The notes under the pieces: generated by a model
Databases searched by the model: none
Seen by the model: only the letters and a program-made list of their open reading frames with translations
Told to the model about the DNA's origin: nothing
Made by a program: the position numbers and the translations under genes
DNA from: Pseudomonas libanensis
GTDB taxonomy: Bacteria > Pseudomonadota > Gammaproteobacteria > Pseudomonadales > Pseudomonadaceae
Direction of reading: 5' to 3'
DNA length: 64,000 nucleotides
Assembly (NCBI RefSeq): GCF_001439685.1
Contig: NZ_JYLH01000009.1
Span: 186,001-250,000, forward strand
In this document: one piece after another, positions 23,247 through 33,104 of the stretch
Layout of the letters: each line of letters begins with the position of its first letter
Position numbering within the stretch: the first letter of the stretch is position 1

Positions 23247-26093
23247 TTACAGGCTGGAGATCCGCGCATGTTGCTCGGCCAGCTTGCCCAAGGCCTGTTC
23301 AGCCTCGGCCAACTTGGCGCGTTCCTTGTCGATCACTTCCGCCGGTGCCTTGTCGACGAACGCCGCGTTGGACAGCTTGCCGCCCACGCGCTGCACTTCG
23401 CCTTGCAGGCGGGCGATTTCCTTGTCGAGACGGGCCAGTTCCGCGCCCTTGTCGATCAGGCCAGCCATCGGCACCAGCACTTCCATGTCGCCGACCAACG
23501 CGGTGGCGGACAGCGGCGCTTCGGCATCGGCAGCCAATAGGGTGATCGACTCCAGCTTCGCCAACTTCTTGAGCAGCGCGTCGTTCTCGCTGAGGCGACG
23601 CTGATCTTCGGCGCTGGCGTTCTTGACGAACACCGCCAATGGCTTGCCCGGGCCGATGTTCATCTCGGCGCGGATATTGCGCGTGCCGAGCATCAGGGTC
23701 TTGAGCCATTCGATATCGCTTTCGGCGGCCGCATCGATGCGTGCTTCATTGGCCACCGGCCAAGGTTGCAGCATGATGGTCTTGCCTTCGAGACCGGCCA
23801 GCGGCGCCAGGCGCTGCCAGATTTCTTCGGTGATGAACGGCATGAACGGGTGCGCCAGGCGCAACGCCACTTCCAGCACGCGCACCAGGGTGCGACGGGT
23901 GCCGCGCTGGCGTTCGACCGGTGCGTTTTCGTCCCACAGCACGGGCTTGGACAGTTCCAGGTACCAGTCGCAATACTGGTTCCAGATGAACTCGTACAGG
24001 GCCTGTGCGGCCAGGTCGAAACGGAACTGGTCGAGCTGGCGGGTCACTTCGGCTTCGGTGCGCTGCAACTGCGAAATGATCCAGCGGTCGGCCAGGCTCA
24101 GTTCATAGGCTTCGCCGTTCTGGCCGCAGTCTTCGCCCTTGTCCAGCACGTAGCGCGCCGCGTTCCAAATCTTGTTGCAGAAGTTGCGATAGCCTTCGAC
24201 GCGCCCCATGTCGAATTTGATGTCGCGACCGGTAGAGGCCAGAGAGCAGAAGGTGAAGCGCAGGGCGTCGGTGCCGTAACTGGCGATGCCATCCGCGAAC
24301 TCGTCGCGGGTCTGCTTCTCGATCTTTTTCGCCAGCTTCGGCTGCATCAGGCCCGAGGTGCGTTTCTGCACCAGGGTTTCCAGGTCGATGCCGTCGATGA
24401 TGTCCAATGGGTCCAGGACGTTGCCCTTGGACTTGGACATCTTCTGGCCCTGGCCATCGCGTACCAGGCCGTGCACGTACACGGTCTTGAACGGTACCTG
24501 CGGGGTGCCGTCTTCGTTCTTCACCAGGTGCATGGTGAGCATGATCATCCGGGCAACCCAGAAGAAAATGATATCGAAACCGGTGACCAGCACGTCGGTG
24601 GAGTGGAATTTCTTCAGGAACTCGGTCTGCTGCGGCCAGCCCAGGGTGGAGAAGGTCCACAGGCCCGAGCTGAACCAGGTGTCCAGGACGTCGTTGTCCT
24701 GTTGCAAGGCAACGTCCGGACCCAGGTTGTTCTTCGCACGTACCTCGGCTTCGTCGCGGCCAACGTAAACCTTGCCCGACTCGTCGTACCAGGCCGGGAT
24801 GCGGTGGCCCCACCACAGCTGGCGGCTGATGCACCAATCCTGGATGTCACGCATCCACGAGAAGTACATGTTTTCGTACTGTTTAGGCACGAACTGGATG
24901 CGGCCATCTTCCACGGCGGCAATCGCAGGCTCGGCCAGCGGCTTGGTGGACACGTACCACTGGTCGGTCAGCCACGGCTCGATCACGGTGCCGGAGCGGT
25001 CGCCCTTCGGCACTTTCAGGCCGTGGTCGTCAACGCTGACCAGCAACCCGGCAGCGTCGAACGCGGCAACGATCTGCTTGCGCGCTTCGAAGCGGTCGAG
25101 ACCGGCGTATTCGGCCGGGATCTTGCCGTCGATGCTGTCGTTCAGCGTACCGTCCAGGTTGAACACCTGGCAGGCCGGCAACACGGCGGCATTCTTGTCG
25201 AAGATGTTCAGCAGCGGCAGGTTGTGGCGCTTGCCGACTTCATAGTCGTTGAAATCGTGGGCCGGGGTGATTTTCACGCAGCCGGTGCCGAACTCAGGGT
25301 CGCAGTAATCATCCGCGATGATCGGGATGCGACGGCCAACCAGCGGTAGCTCGACGAACTTGCCGATCAGCGCCTGGTAGCGCTCGTCGTTTGGATTAAC
25401 CGCGACGGCGGCGTCGCCCAGCATGGTTTCCGGACGCGTGGTGGCGACGATCAGGTAGTCGTTGCCTTCGGCGGTCTTGGCACCGTCAGCCAGCGGGTAT
25501 TTCAGGTTCCACAGGAAACCTTTCTCGTCGTGGTTTTCCACTTCGAGGTCGGAAATGGCCGTGTGCAGCTTGGTGTCCCAGTTGACCAGGCGCTTGCCGC
25601 GGTAGATCAGGCCGTCTTCATGCAGGCGTACAAAGGCTTCCTTCACGGCTTCCGACAGGCCGTCGTCCATGGTGAAGCGCTCGCGGCTCCAGTCTACGGA
25701 CGAGCCCAGGCGACGGATCTGACGGCTGATATTGCCGCCGGACTGGTCTTTCCATTCCCAGACTTTTTCGAGGAATTTCTCGCGGCCCAGGTCGTGACGA
25801 TTCTGGCCGGTGGCTTCGAGTTGACGTTCCACCAGCATCTGGGTGGCGATACCGGCGTGGTCGGTGCCCGGCTGCCACAGGGTGTCGCGACCCTGCATAC
25901 GGCGGAAACGGATCAACGCATCCATGATCGCATTGTTGAAGCCATGGCCCATGTGCAGGCTGCCAGTGACGTTCGGTGGCGGAATCATGATGGTGTAGGA
26001 ATCGCCGGCACCTTGTGGGGCGAAATAGTTCTCGGACTCCCAGGTGTTGTACCAGGAAGTTTCGATAGCGTGGGGCTGATAGGTCTTATCCAT
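23247..26093 (-). CDS. valS: Valyl-tRNA synthetase
   Basis: 948 aa from the ATG at 26093 (MDKTYQPHAIETSWYNT), preferred over a start 8 codons upstream. Class I synthetase with the HIGH-type motif PPPNVTGSLHMGHGFN (~residues 40-55), the editing (CP1) domain including NPNDERYQALIGKFVELP, KMSKS in GQGQKMSKSKGNVLDP, an anticodon-binding region, and a C-terminal coiled coil (LARLDKEIARLQGEVQRVGG) typical of ValRS. Charges tRNA-Val and edits Thr/Abu. Downstream of holC and the pepA cluster, in the same order as other gamma-proteobacteria (pepA-holC-valS). Confidence 0.97.
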   Translation of the reverse strand: MDKTYQPHAIETSWYNTWESENYFAPQGAGDSYTIMIPPPNVTGSLHMGHGFNNAIMDALIRFRRMQGRDTLWQPGTDHAGIATQMLVERQLEATGQNRHDLGREKFLEKVWEWKDQSGGNISRQIRRLGSSVDWSRERFTMDDGLSEAVKEAFVRLHEDGLIYRGKRLVNWDTKLHTAISDLEVENHDEKGFLWNLKYPLADGAKTAEGNDYLIVATTRPETMLGDAAVAVNPNDERYQALIGKFVELPLVGRRIPIIADDYCDPEFGTGCVKITPAHDFNDYEVGKRHNLPLLNIFDKNAAVLPACQVFNLDGTLNDSIDGKIPAEYAGLDRFEARKQIVAAFDAAGLLVSVDDHGLKVPKGDRSGTVIEPWLTDQWYVSTKPLAEPAIAAVEDGRIQFVPKQYENMYFSWMRDIQDWCISRQLWWGHRIPAWYDESGKVYVGRDEAEVRAKNNLGPDVALQQDNDVLDTWFSSGLWTFSTLGWPQQTEFLKKFHSTDVLVTGFDIIFFWVARMIMLTMHLVKNEDGTPQVPFKTVYVHGLVRDGQGQKMSKSKGNVLDPLDIIDGIDLETLVQKRTSGLMQPKLAKKIEKQTRDEFADGIASYGTDALRFTFCSLASTGRDIKFDMGRVEGYRNFCNKIWNAARYVLDKGEDCGQNGEAYELSLADRWIISQLQRTEAEVTRQLDQFRFDLAAQALYEFIWNQYCDWYLELSKPVLWDENAPVERQRGTRRTLVRVLEVALRLAHPFMPFITEEIWQRLAPLAGLEGKTIMLQPWPVANEARIDAAAESDIEWLKTLMLGTRNIRAEMNIGPGKPLAVFVKNASAEDQRRLSENDALLKKLAKLESITLLAADAEAPLSATALVGDMEVLVPMAGLIDKGAELARLDKEIARLQGEVQRVGGKLSNAAFVDKAPAEVIDKERAKLAEAEQALGKLAEQHARISSL

Positions 26094-26198
26094 GCGCGGC
26101 GGGACCCTAGTTGGCATTTATTCAGGAAAGCCGGCAAGTATAACGGGGGATAGGGGCGAGGGCGAGGTGAAGACGGTTTAAGGCCGATGCAGAATTAA

Positions 26199-26288
26199 TG
26201 TGGGAGCTGGCTTGCCTGCGATGGCGGTGTTTCAGTCAGCATCTTCGGCGACTGATGCGCCGCCATCGCAGGCAAGCCAGCTCCCACA
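26199..26288. repeat. REP doublet, GAGCTGGCTTGCCTGCGAT type
   Basis: Inverted arms TGTGGGAGCTGGCTTGCCTG and CAGGCAAGCCAGCTCCCACA. It lies inside the pepA-holC-valS cluster, between the small conserved gene and valS. Confidence 0.9.
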
Positions 26289-26305
26289 GAAATGAAGGGC
26301 CACGT

Positions 26306-26680
26306 TCAGTTTTGGTATTGGCTGAGCAACCGCTCCATCCGCGCATCCATCCGACGCTTGATCTCGGCTTCAATGTGCGGCGCAAAGTCGTCAATCACAT
26401 CCTGCATGATCAATTGCGCGGCAGCGCGCAGTTCGTTGTCCAGGTGCAGCAGCAGGGCGTCGGGGGCTTTTTCTGCGGCGGGAGCGGGTTCTGCAGTCAC
26501 AGGTTCCGGCGCGGCAGGCTTGCCACTGACCATATCGAACAGCAGCGGAATCTGTACCTCGCCATCGACCGTGTCGGTCAGCAGCGGCGGCTGCAGGTTG
26601 TCATCGCCCAGCAACTGGCGGATCGACTCGAGATCGTCCAGCAGGTGGTCGTCTTTTTTCAGCGGGTTGGGAGTGTCCAT
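26306..26680 (-). CDS. Conserved hypothetical protein between holC and valS
   Basis: 124 aa from the ATG at 26680 (MDTPNPLKKDDHLLDDLESI), 7 bases after the holC stop. Acidic N-terminal part, a Pro/Ala-rich linker (EPVTAEPAPAAEKAPD) and a helical C-terminus (QDVIDDFAPHIEAEIKRRMDARMERL). I recognise it only as a conserved pseudomonad gene in this position. The tight spacing suggests translation coupled to holC. It has no membrane or enzymatic motif; a DNA-polymerase-related role is guesswork from context. Confidence 0.75.
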   Translation of the reverse strand: MDTPNPLKKDDHLLDDLESIRQLLGDDNLQPPLLTDTVDGEVQIPLLFDMVSGKPAAPEPVTAEPAPAAEKAPDALLLHLDNELRAAAQLIMQDVIDDFAPHIEAEIKRRMDARMERLLSQYQN

Positions 26681-26687
26681 CGTGTGC

Positions 26688-27116
26688 TCAAAGTCGTTGT
26701 AGCCGGTGATCCTGCAAAGAATAGCCCTGTTCGCGATAGAAACGGAAACTCTCCCGCGCGGCCTGACGAATAGCCGGGTCTTCCACCACCACTTCCGCCA
26801 CGCGGGCAAACGCCTTGGCAAAGGCAGGTACTTTCAGGTCGAGGTTGACCAGCAGGTCCTGGTGATTGCCGCAACTGTCGCCCAAACCCAGGACAACCAG
26901 GCTCTCGGGTTCGGTTTCGGCGGGGCCGTGGGGAACGAAGCTTTCGCCCTTGAAGCGCCACAGGCGCGCATCCAGCTCCTCACGCTGGGCGGCATCGCTG
27001 CAATGCAAGTAGATGCGGTGGCCCATGCGCCAGGCTTTTTCGGTGAGTTTGCAGGCAAAGTCCAGGCGAGCGAGGGGATCCGCGCTGGGCAATATATAGA
27101 AGTCGACTTGGGTCAT
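26688..27116 (-). CDS. holC: DNA polymerase III chi subunit
   Basis: 142 aa from the ATG at 27116 (MTQVDFYILPSADP). Conserved blocks: LDFACKLTEKAWRMGHRIYL, then WRFKGESFVPHGPAETE, characteristic of HolC, which links the clamp loader to SSB during replication. It lies between pepA and valS as in many gamma-proteobacteria. Downstream it is nearly contiguous with the small conserved gene. An alternative in-frame start 13 codons upstream is less likely. Confidence 0.9.
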   Translation of the reverse strand: MTQVDFYILPSADPLARLDFACKLTEKAWRMGHRIYLHCSDAAQREELDARLWRFKGESFVPHGPAETEPESLVVLGLGDSCGNHQDLLVNLDLKVPAFAKAFARVAEVVVEDPAIRQAARESFRFYREQGYSLQDHRLQRL

Positions 27117-27132
27117 TGCAGTTCCTGATGCT

Positions 27133-27176
27133 GGCCCTTCTGTAGGAGCAAGCAAGCTCGCTCCTACAGAAGGGCC
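27133..27176. repeat. Long inverted repeat between pepA and holC
   Basis: GGCCCTTCTGTAGGAG and its exact reverse complement (16-bp arms) flank a 12-base loop. The core TGTAGGAGCAAGC... GCTCCTACA resembles another Pseudomonas REP-type family, distinct from the TGTGGGAG class. It probably forms a strong hairpin between pepA and holC in their transcript. Confidence 0.75.
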
Positions 27177-27184
27177 GGGGGCGC

Positions 27185-28675
27185 TTAGGCTTTGGCGCGA
27201 TCCAGCAGGTACTGGGTCAGCAGCGGTACTGGACGACCAGTGGCGCCCTTGTCCTTGCCGCCGCTGGTCCAGGCCGTGCCGGCAATGTCCAGGTGCGCCC
27301 AGTTGAAGTTCTTGGCAAAGCGCGACAGGAAGCAGGCCGCCGTGATGGTGCCGGCTTTCGGGCCACCAATGTTGGCGATGTCGGCGAACGGGCTGTCCAG
27401 CTGTTCCTGGTACTCATCGAACAGCGGCAGTTGCCAGGCACGGTCATCGGCGGCCTTGCCGGCGCTGAGCAGTTGCTCGATCAGCTCGTCATTGTTGCCC
27501 AGCAGGCCCGAGGTGTGGGAGCCCAGGGCAACGATGCAGGCACCGGTCAGGGTAGCGATGTCGATCACGGCTTGTGGCTTGAAGCGTTCGGCATAGGTCA
27601 GGGCATCGCACAGCACCAGGCGGCCTTCAGCGTCGGTGTTGAGGATTTCCACGGTCTGGCCGCTCATGGTCGTGACGATATCGCCTGGGCGGGCTGCGCC
27701 GCCGCTCGGCATGTTCTCGGCGCACGCCAGGATGCACACCAGGTTGACCGGCAGCTTGAGTTCCAGCACGGCACGCAGGGTGCCGAACACGCTGGCGGCG
27801 CCGCCCATGTCGTACTTCATCTCGTCCATGCCGGCACCCGGCTTGAGGCTGATGCCGCCGGTGTCGAAAGTAATGCCTTTACCCACCAGCGCATAGGGCT
27901 TCTCGGACTTCTTGGCGCCGTTATATTGCATCACGATCAGGCGTGGCGGCTGATCGCTGCCCTGGCCCACGGCATAGAACGAGCCCATGCCCAGTTCCTT
28001 GATCTTCTTCTCGTCGAGCACTTCGACTTTCAGGCCCTTGAACTCCTTGCCCAGCGCCTTGGCCTGTTCGCCGAGGAACGTCGGGTGGCAAATGTTCGGC
28101 GGCAGGTTGCCCAGGTCGCGGGTGAACGACATGCCCTTGGCAATCGCCTGGGCGTGGGTCACGGCGCGCTCGACTTCAGCCTGGGCGGCCTTGATGGTCA
28201 GCAGGGTGATCTTCTTCAGCGCACGGGGTTCGGCCTTCTGGCTCTTGAACTGGTCGAAGGTATAGCCGCCGTCCACCAGGCTTTCGGCCAGCAGGCGGGT
28301 CTTGCCGTAGCTGTCACGGCCCTTGACGATGATTTCATCGAGTGCCAGTACCGCATCGGTGCCGCCCAGGCCCTTGAGGGTGCTGAGGATGCCGCTGACG
28401 ATCTTGCGGAAGGGACGGTCGCCCAATTCGGCATCCTTGCCCACGCCCACCAGCAAAACGCGATCAGCCTTGAGGTTCGGCAGACTCTGCAACAGCAGGC
28501 TCTGGCCGACCTTGCCGGCCAGGTCGCCGCGCTTGAGCACCGCGCTGATCGCGCCGCCGCTCAGTTCGTCCAGTTGCTTGGCGGCGACGCCAAGTTTGCG
28601 GCCTTCGCCGACAGCGACCACGAGGGTGGCGGTTTTCAACGTTTCGGGGCTAACGCTTTTTACAACCAATTCCAT
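27185..28675 (-). CDS. pepA: Leucyl aminopeptidase PepA
   Basis: 496 aa, family M17. The signature NTDAEGRLVLCDALTYAE is present, together with YALVGKGITFDTGGISLKPG and the preceding metal-ligand Lys. It cleaves N-terminal residues from peptides in the cytoplasm; in E. coli the hexamer also binds DNA for recombination and carAB control. It lies upstream of holC and valS and divergent from lptF across ~280 bases, the conserved pepA/lptFG arrangement. Confidence 0.95.
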   Translation of the reverse strand: MELVVKSVSPETLKTATLVVAVGEGRKLGVAAKQLDELSGGAISAVLKRGDLAGKVGQSLLLQSLPNLKADRVLLVGVGKDAELGDRPFRKIVSGILSTLKGLGGTDAVLALDEIIVKGRDSYGKTRLLAESLVDGGYTFDQFKSQKAEPRALKKITLLTIKAAQAEVERAVTHAQAIAKGMSFTRDLGNLPPNICHPTFLGEQAKALGKEFKGLKVEVLDEKKIKELGMGSFYAVGQGSDQPPRLIVMQYNGAKKSEKPYALVGKGITFDTGGISLKPGAGMDEMKYDMGGAASVFGTLRAVLELKLPVNLVCILACAENMPSGGAARPGDIVTTMSGQTVEILNTDAEGRLVLCDALTYAERFKPQAVIDIATLTGACIVALGSHTSGLLGNNDELIEQLLSAGKAADDRAWQLPLFDEYQEQLDSPFADIANIGGPKAGTITAACFLSRFAKNFNWAHLDIAGTAWTSGGKDKGATGRPVPLLTQYLLDRAKA

Positions 28676-28957
28676 TTTCGGGTCCCTTATAAGGTCGGTG
28701 AGCCTGGCGTTTGTACCCAGGCTTTAAAGCTTGGCGGCGTTGTAAGCCGCCCGCGACAAAGGCCGCAGTTTGAACCTCGCCGGCGGAGCCTGACAACCCT
28801 TGGCGCACGCTTTGTGCGTGCGCGTGAGTAAGCTCAGTGACAGGCGCGAACAATCACAGGATAATGCCCCATCTTTTTAGCCGGCCCGCGCAAACGGGCT
28901 GACTCGGTATGCTTGCTTGTTTGGCCGCCTTAGCCTGACAACCCTGGAGTGTCTGGT
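28676..28957. other. Divergent region pepA / lptF with a 14-bp direct repeat
   Basis: About 280 bases without a gene, holding promoters for pepA (minus) and lptFG (plus). AGCCTGACAACCCT occurs twice in direct orientation, at 28787-28800 and 28932-28945, the second ending one base before the lptF ribosome site. The repeat could be an operator or a small duplication. Confidence 0.5.
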
Positions 28958-30076
28958 TTGATCGTCTTCCGTTATCTGTCCCGCGAAGTCCTGTTGACCC
29001 TGAGTGCCGTGAGTGCGGTGTTGCTGGTCATCATCATGAGTGGTCGTTTCGTCAAGTTCCTGGCCCAGGCCGCCGCTGGCGCCCTCGATCCAGGTTCACT
29101 GTTCCTGATCATGGGCTACCGGATGCCCGGCATGCTGCAGCTGATCCTGCCGCTCGGGCTGTTTCTCGGCATACTGCTGGCCTACGGCCGGCTGTACCTC
29201 GAGAGTGAAATGACCGTGCTGTCGGCCACCGGCATGAGCCAGCAGCGCCTGCTGGCCATGACCATGGTGCCGGCCGCCGGCGTTGCCCTGGTGGTGGCCT
29301 GGTTGAGCATGAGCCTGGCGCCCCAGGGCGCCATGCAGTTCCAGCTGCTGCTGAACAAACAGGATGCGATGACCGAGTTCGACACCCTCGAGCCCGGCCG
29401 CTTCCAGGCGCTCAACGACGGCACGCGGGTGACCTATACCGAAACCATGACCGATGACCGTTCCAACCTCGGCGGCGTGTTCATCTCCCAGAAAAACCTC
29501 GGCCAGAATCAGAAGGACCGTGGCATTTCGATCCTGGTGGCCGACAGCGGGCGCCAGGAAGTGCGCCCCGACGGCAACCGCTACCTGATCCTGGAAAATG
29601 GCTATCGCTACGACGGCAGCCCCGGCCTGGCGGACTATCGGGCGATCAAGTACGACACCTACGGCGTCATGCTGCCCAAGCCCGAGATCAGCGACGAGGT
29701 CACCGACCGCGACGCGCTGCCGACCTCATCGCTGATCGGCAGCCAGGAGCTGCGCTCCATCGCCGAGCTGCAATGGCGCATCTCCCTGCCGCTGCTGGTG
29801 TTTATCGTGACCTTAATGGCCGTGCCGCTGTCGCGCGTCAACCCGCGCCAGGGGCGTTTCCTCAAGCTGCTGCCGGCGATCCTGCTGTACATGGCCTATC
29901 TGACTATCCTGATTTCCGCTCGTGGTTCCCTGGAAAAAGGCAAGGTGCCGCCGGTGCTGGGCCTGTGGTGGGTGCATGGGGTTTTCCTGGTGATCGGCCT
30001 GGGGCTGCTCTACTGGGAACCTATCCGTTTGAAAATGAAGAGCCGTCGTGGCCTGAAGGAGTTGGCTCGTGGCTAA
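28958..30076 (+). CDS. lptF: LPS export permease LptF
   Basis: 372 aa from TTG at 28958: GGAG lies 8 bases upstream and the protein then starts MIVFRYLSREVLLTLSAV, as E. coli LptF does. A GTG three codons earlier is the alternative. Six transmembrane helices (about residues 10-32, 52-74, 98-118 and three near the end) flank a periplasmic jellyroll domain. With LptG and the LptB ATPase (not in window) it extracts LPS from the inner membrane. Overlaps lptG by 8 bases. Confidence 0.93.
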   Translation: MIVFRYLSREVLLTLSAVSAVLLVIIMSGRFVKFLAQAAAGALDPGSLFLIMGYRMPGMLQLILPLGLFLGILLAYGRLYLESEMTVLSATGMSQQRLLAMTMVPAAGVALVVAWLSMSLAPQGAMQFQLLLNKQDAMTEFDTLEPGRFQALNDGTRVTYTETMTDDRSNLGGVFISQKNLGQNQKDRGISILVADSGRQEVRPDGNRYLILENGYRYDGSPGLADYRAIKYDTYGVMLPKPEISDEVTDRDALPTSSLIGSQELRSIAELQWRISLPLLVFIVTLMAVPLSRVNPRQGRFLKLLPAILLYMAYLTILISARGSLEKGKVPPVLGLWWVHGVFLVIGLGLLYWEPIRLKMKSRRGLKELARG

Positions 30077-31148
30077 GCTTGATCGCTACATTGGCAGCAG
30101 CGTACTGATCGCCATCCTGGCGGTATTGGGCATCATCCTCGGCCTGGCCTTGTTGTTCGCCTTCATTGATGAAGTGGGCAACGTCACCGACACCTACACG
30201 GTCACAGATGTACTGAGCTACGTTGCACTGACTGCGCCGCGTCGTCTCTACGACATGATGCCGATGGCCGCGCTGATCGGTTGCCTGATCGGCCTGGGCA
30301 CCCTGGCCAGCAACAGCGAACTGACCATTATGCGCGCCGCCGGCGTCTCCATTGGTCGTATCGTCTGGGCGGTGATGAAGCCGATGCTGCTGCTGATGGC
30401 GTGCAGCGTGCTGATCGGCGAATACGTTGCGCCTCCGGCGGAAGCCACCGCCCAGGCCAATCGTGCCCTGGCCCAAGGGTCGGGCGATGCACAAAGCGCC
30501 AAGCATGGCCTGTGGCACCGCCAGGGTGATGAGTTCATCCATATCAACGCCGTGCAGCCGGGCGGCCTGCTGATCGGGGTGACCCGCTACACGTTCGATA
30601 AAGAGCGGCACATGCTGTCCTCCAGCTTTGCCAAGCGCGCGCAGTACAGTGCCGAGCAATGGCAATTGAGCGATGTCACCACCACCTACTTCCGTAATGT
30701 GGGCCAGGGCACCAAGTCCAGCACCGAAGTGATCAACGTGCCGACCGAGCAATGGGATATCGCCCTTAAGCCCGAATTGCTCAACACGGTGGTCATGGTC
30801 CCGGAAGCCCTGCCGATCTCCGGTTTGTGGAGCTATATCCATTACCTCAAGGACCAGGGCCTGAACAATGGCCGCTACTGGCTGGCGTTCTGGGTCAAGG
30901 TGCTGCAGCCGGTGGTTACCGCCGCGCTGGTGTTGATGGCGATCTCCTTTATCTTCGGACCGTTGCGCTCCGTGACCCTGGGCCAGCGCGTATTCACCGG
31001 CGTGCTGGTGGGCTTTACCTTCCGCATCGCCCAGGATTTGCTCGGCCCCTCGAGCCTGGTGTTCGGTTTCTCGCCGCTGTTTGCGGTGCTGGTGCCGACG
31101 GCCATCTGTACCGTGGCCGGGTTCTGGCTGCTGCGCCGGGCCGGTTGA
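30069..31148 (+). CDS. lptG: LPS export permease LptG
   Basis: 359 aa from the GTG at 30069 (MAKLDRYIGSSVLIAILAV), overlapping lptF. Same 3+3 transmembrane architecture with a periplasmic middle domain; ends AICTVAGFWLLRRAG. Partner of LptF in the LptB2FG transporter. A strong terminator follows at 31164-31200, so lptFG forms a two-gene unit. Confidence 0.93.
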   Translation: MAKLDRYIGSSVLIAILAVLGIILGLALLFAFIDEVGNVTDTYTVTDVLSYVALTAPRRLYDMMPMAALIGCLIGLGTLASNSELTIMRAAGVSIGRIVWAVMKPMLLLMACSVLIGEYVAPPAEATAQANRALAQGSGDAQSAKHGLWHRQGDEFIHINAVQPGGLLIGVTRYTFDKERHMLSSSFAKRAQYSAEQWQLSDVTTTYFRNVGQGTKSSTEVINVPTEQWDIALKPELLNTVVMVPEALPISGLWSYIHYLKDQGLNNGRYWLAFWVKVLQPVVTAALVLMAISFIFGPLRSVTLGQRVFTGVLVGFTFRIAQDLLGPSSLVFGFSPLFAVLVPTAICTVAGFWLLRRAG

Positions 31149-31163
31149 CGTCGCGCTTATGCA

Positions 31164-31200
31164 CAAAAAATGCCCCGCTCCCATGAGTGGGGCATTTTTG
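31164..31200 (+). terminator. lptG terminator
   Basis: AAAAAATGCCCCGCTC pairs with GAGTGGGGCATTTTT around a CCAT loop (one G-U pair) and is followed by T-rich sequence. It lies 16 bases after the lptG stop. Confidence 0.85.
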
Positions 31201-31299
31201 TTCTGGTCACCAAAGATGACGCCTGGCCTGAGCATCAGGTACAATTCCCGGCTATTTTTCAGCGGGCAATCTGCCTGCAGCCTTTTTGAGTGTTGATCC

Positions 31300-33099
31300 G
31301 TGAGTGATTTGAGTCATATCCGCAATTTCTCCATCATCGCCCACATTGACCATGGCAAGTCGACGCTGGCCGATCGGTTTATCCAGATGTGCGGCGGCCT
31401 TGCCGAGCGTGAAATGGAAGCCCAGGTCCTGGACTCCATGGATCTTGAGCGCGAGCGCGGGATCACCATCAAGGCCCACAGCGTGACGCTGTACTACACC
31501 GCCAAAGACGGTATCAAGTACCAGCTGAATTTCATTGACACCCCAGGCCACGTCGACTTCACCTATGAAGTCAGCCGCTCCCTGGCAGCCTGCGAAGGCG
31601 CATTACTGGTAGTGGACGCGGGGCAGGGCGTTGAAGCCCAGTCCGTGGCCAACTGCTACACCGCCATCGAGCAGGGCCTGGAGGTCATGCCGGTGCTGAA
31701 CAAAATCGACCTGCCCCAGGCCGATCCGGACCGCGTCAAGGAAGAAATCGAGAAAATCATCGGCATTGACGCCACCGACGCCGTCGAGTGCAGCGCCAAG
31801 ACCGGCCTGGGCGTCGACGAAGTGCTCGAGCGCCTGGTCAAGACCATTCCCGCGCCAACCGGCAACTACGAAGATCCGCTGCAAGCGTTGATCATCGACT
31901 CATGGTTCGACAACTACCTGGGGGTTGTCTCCCTGGTCCGCGTGCGCCATGGCCGTGTAAAGAAGGGCGACAAGATCCTGGTCAAGTCCACCGGCAAGAT
32001 CCACCTGGTGGACAGTGTCGGTGTGTTCAACCCCAAGCACACCGCCACTACTGATCTGAAAGCCGGTGAAGTAGGCTTCATCATCGCCGGTATCAAGGAC
32101 ATCCACGGTGCGCCGGTGGGTGACACCCTGACCCTCAGCTCCACCCCGGACGTCGACGTACTGCCGGGCTTCAAGCGCATCCAGCCGCAAGTCTATGCCG
32201 GCCTGTTCCCGGTCAGCTCGGATGACTTCGAAGACTTCCGCGAAGCCTTGCAGAAGCTGACCCTCAACGATTCGTCGCTGCAGTACACCCCGGAAAGCTC
32301 CGATGCCCTGGGCTTCGGCTTCCGCTGCGGCTTCCTCGGCATGCTGCACATGGAAATCATCCAGGAGCGCCTCGAGCGCGAATACGACCTGGATCTGATC
32401 ACCACGGCACCGACCGTTATTTTTGAGCTGGCGCTGAAAACCGGTGAAACGATTTACGTCGACAACCCGTCCAAGCTTCCAGACCTGTCTTCCATCGAAG
32501 ACATGCGCGAACCGATTGTGCGCGCCAATATCCTTGTGCCACAGGAACACCTGGGCAACGTGATTACCTTGTGTATCGAAAAGCGTGGCGTACAGCACGA
32601 CATGCTGTTCCTCGGTACCCAGGTGCAAGTGACCTACGACTTGCCGATGAACGAAGTGGTCCTGGACTTCTTCGACCGTCTCAAATCCACCAGCCGCGGC
32701 TATGCTTCGCTGGATTACCATTTCGACCGTTATCAATCGGCTAATCTGGTGAAACTGGATGTGTTGATCAACGGCGACAAGGTCGATGCCCTGGCACTGA
32801 TCGTGCACAAGGACAACGCGCACTACAAAGGTCGCCAGTTGACCGAGAAGATGAAAGAACTGATTCCGCGCCAGATGTTCGACGTCGCGATCCAGGCCGC
32901 CATTGGCGGGCAGATCATTGCGCGGACCTCCGTCAAGGCTCTCAGAAAGAACGTACTGGCCAAATGCTACGGCGGTGACGTAAGCCGTAAGCGCAAGCTG
33001 CTTGAGAAGCAAAAGGCCGGTAAAAAACGCATGAAGCAAGTGGGCAACGTGGAAATTCCACAAGAAGCCTTCCTTGCGGTGCTCAGGTTGGATAGTTAG
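31300..33099 (+). CDS. lepA: Elongation factor 4 (LepA)
   Basis: 599 aa translation GTPase. GTG start ([20 protein letters not shown]). G motifs: [29 protein letters not shown]; the C-terminal LepA domain ends [20 protein letters not shown]. Back-translocates stalled ribosomes and/or aids 30S biogenesis. First gene of the conserved lepA-lepB-rnc-era-recO-pdxJ string, with lepB starting 5 bases after its stop. Confidence 0.97.
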
Positions 33100-33104
33100 G
33101 TCCT

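Noticed and set aside
23766..25349. 527-codon plus-strand frame opposite valS
   Set aside because: Shadow of valyl-tRNA synthetase; no independent support.
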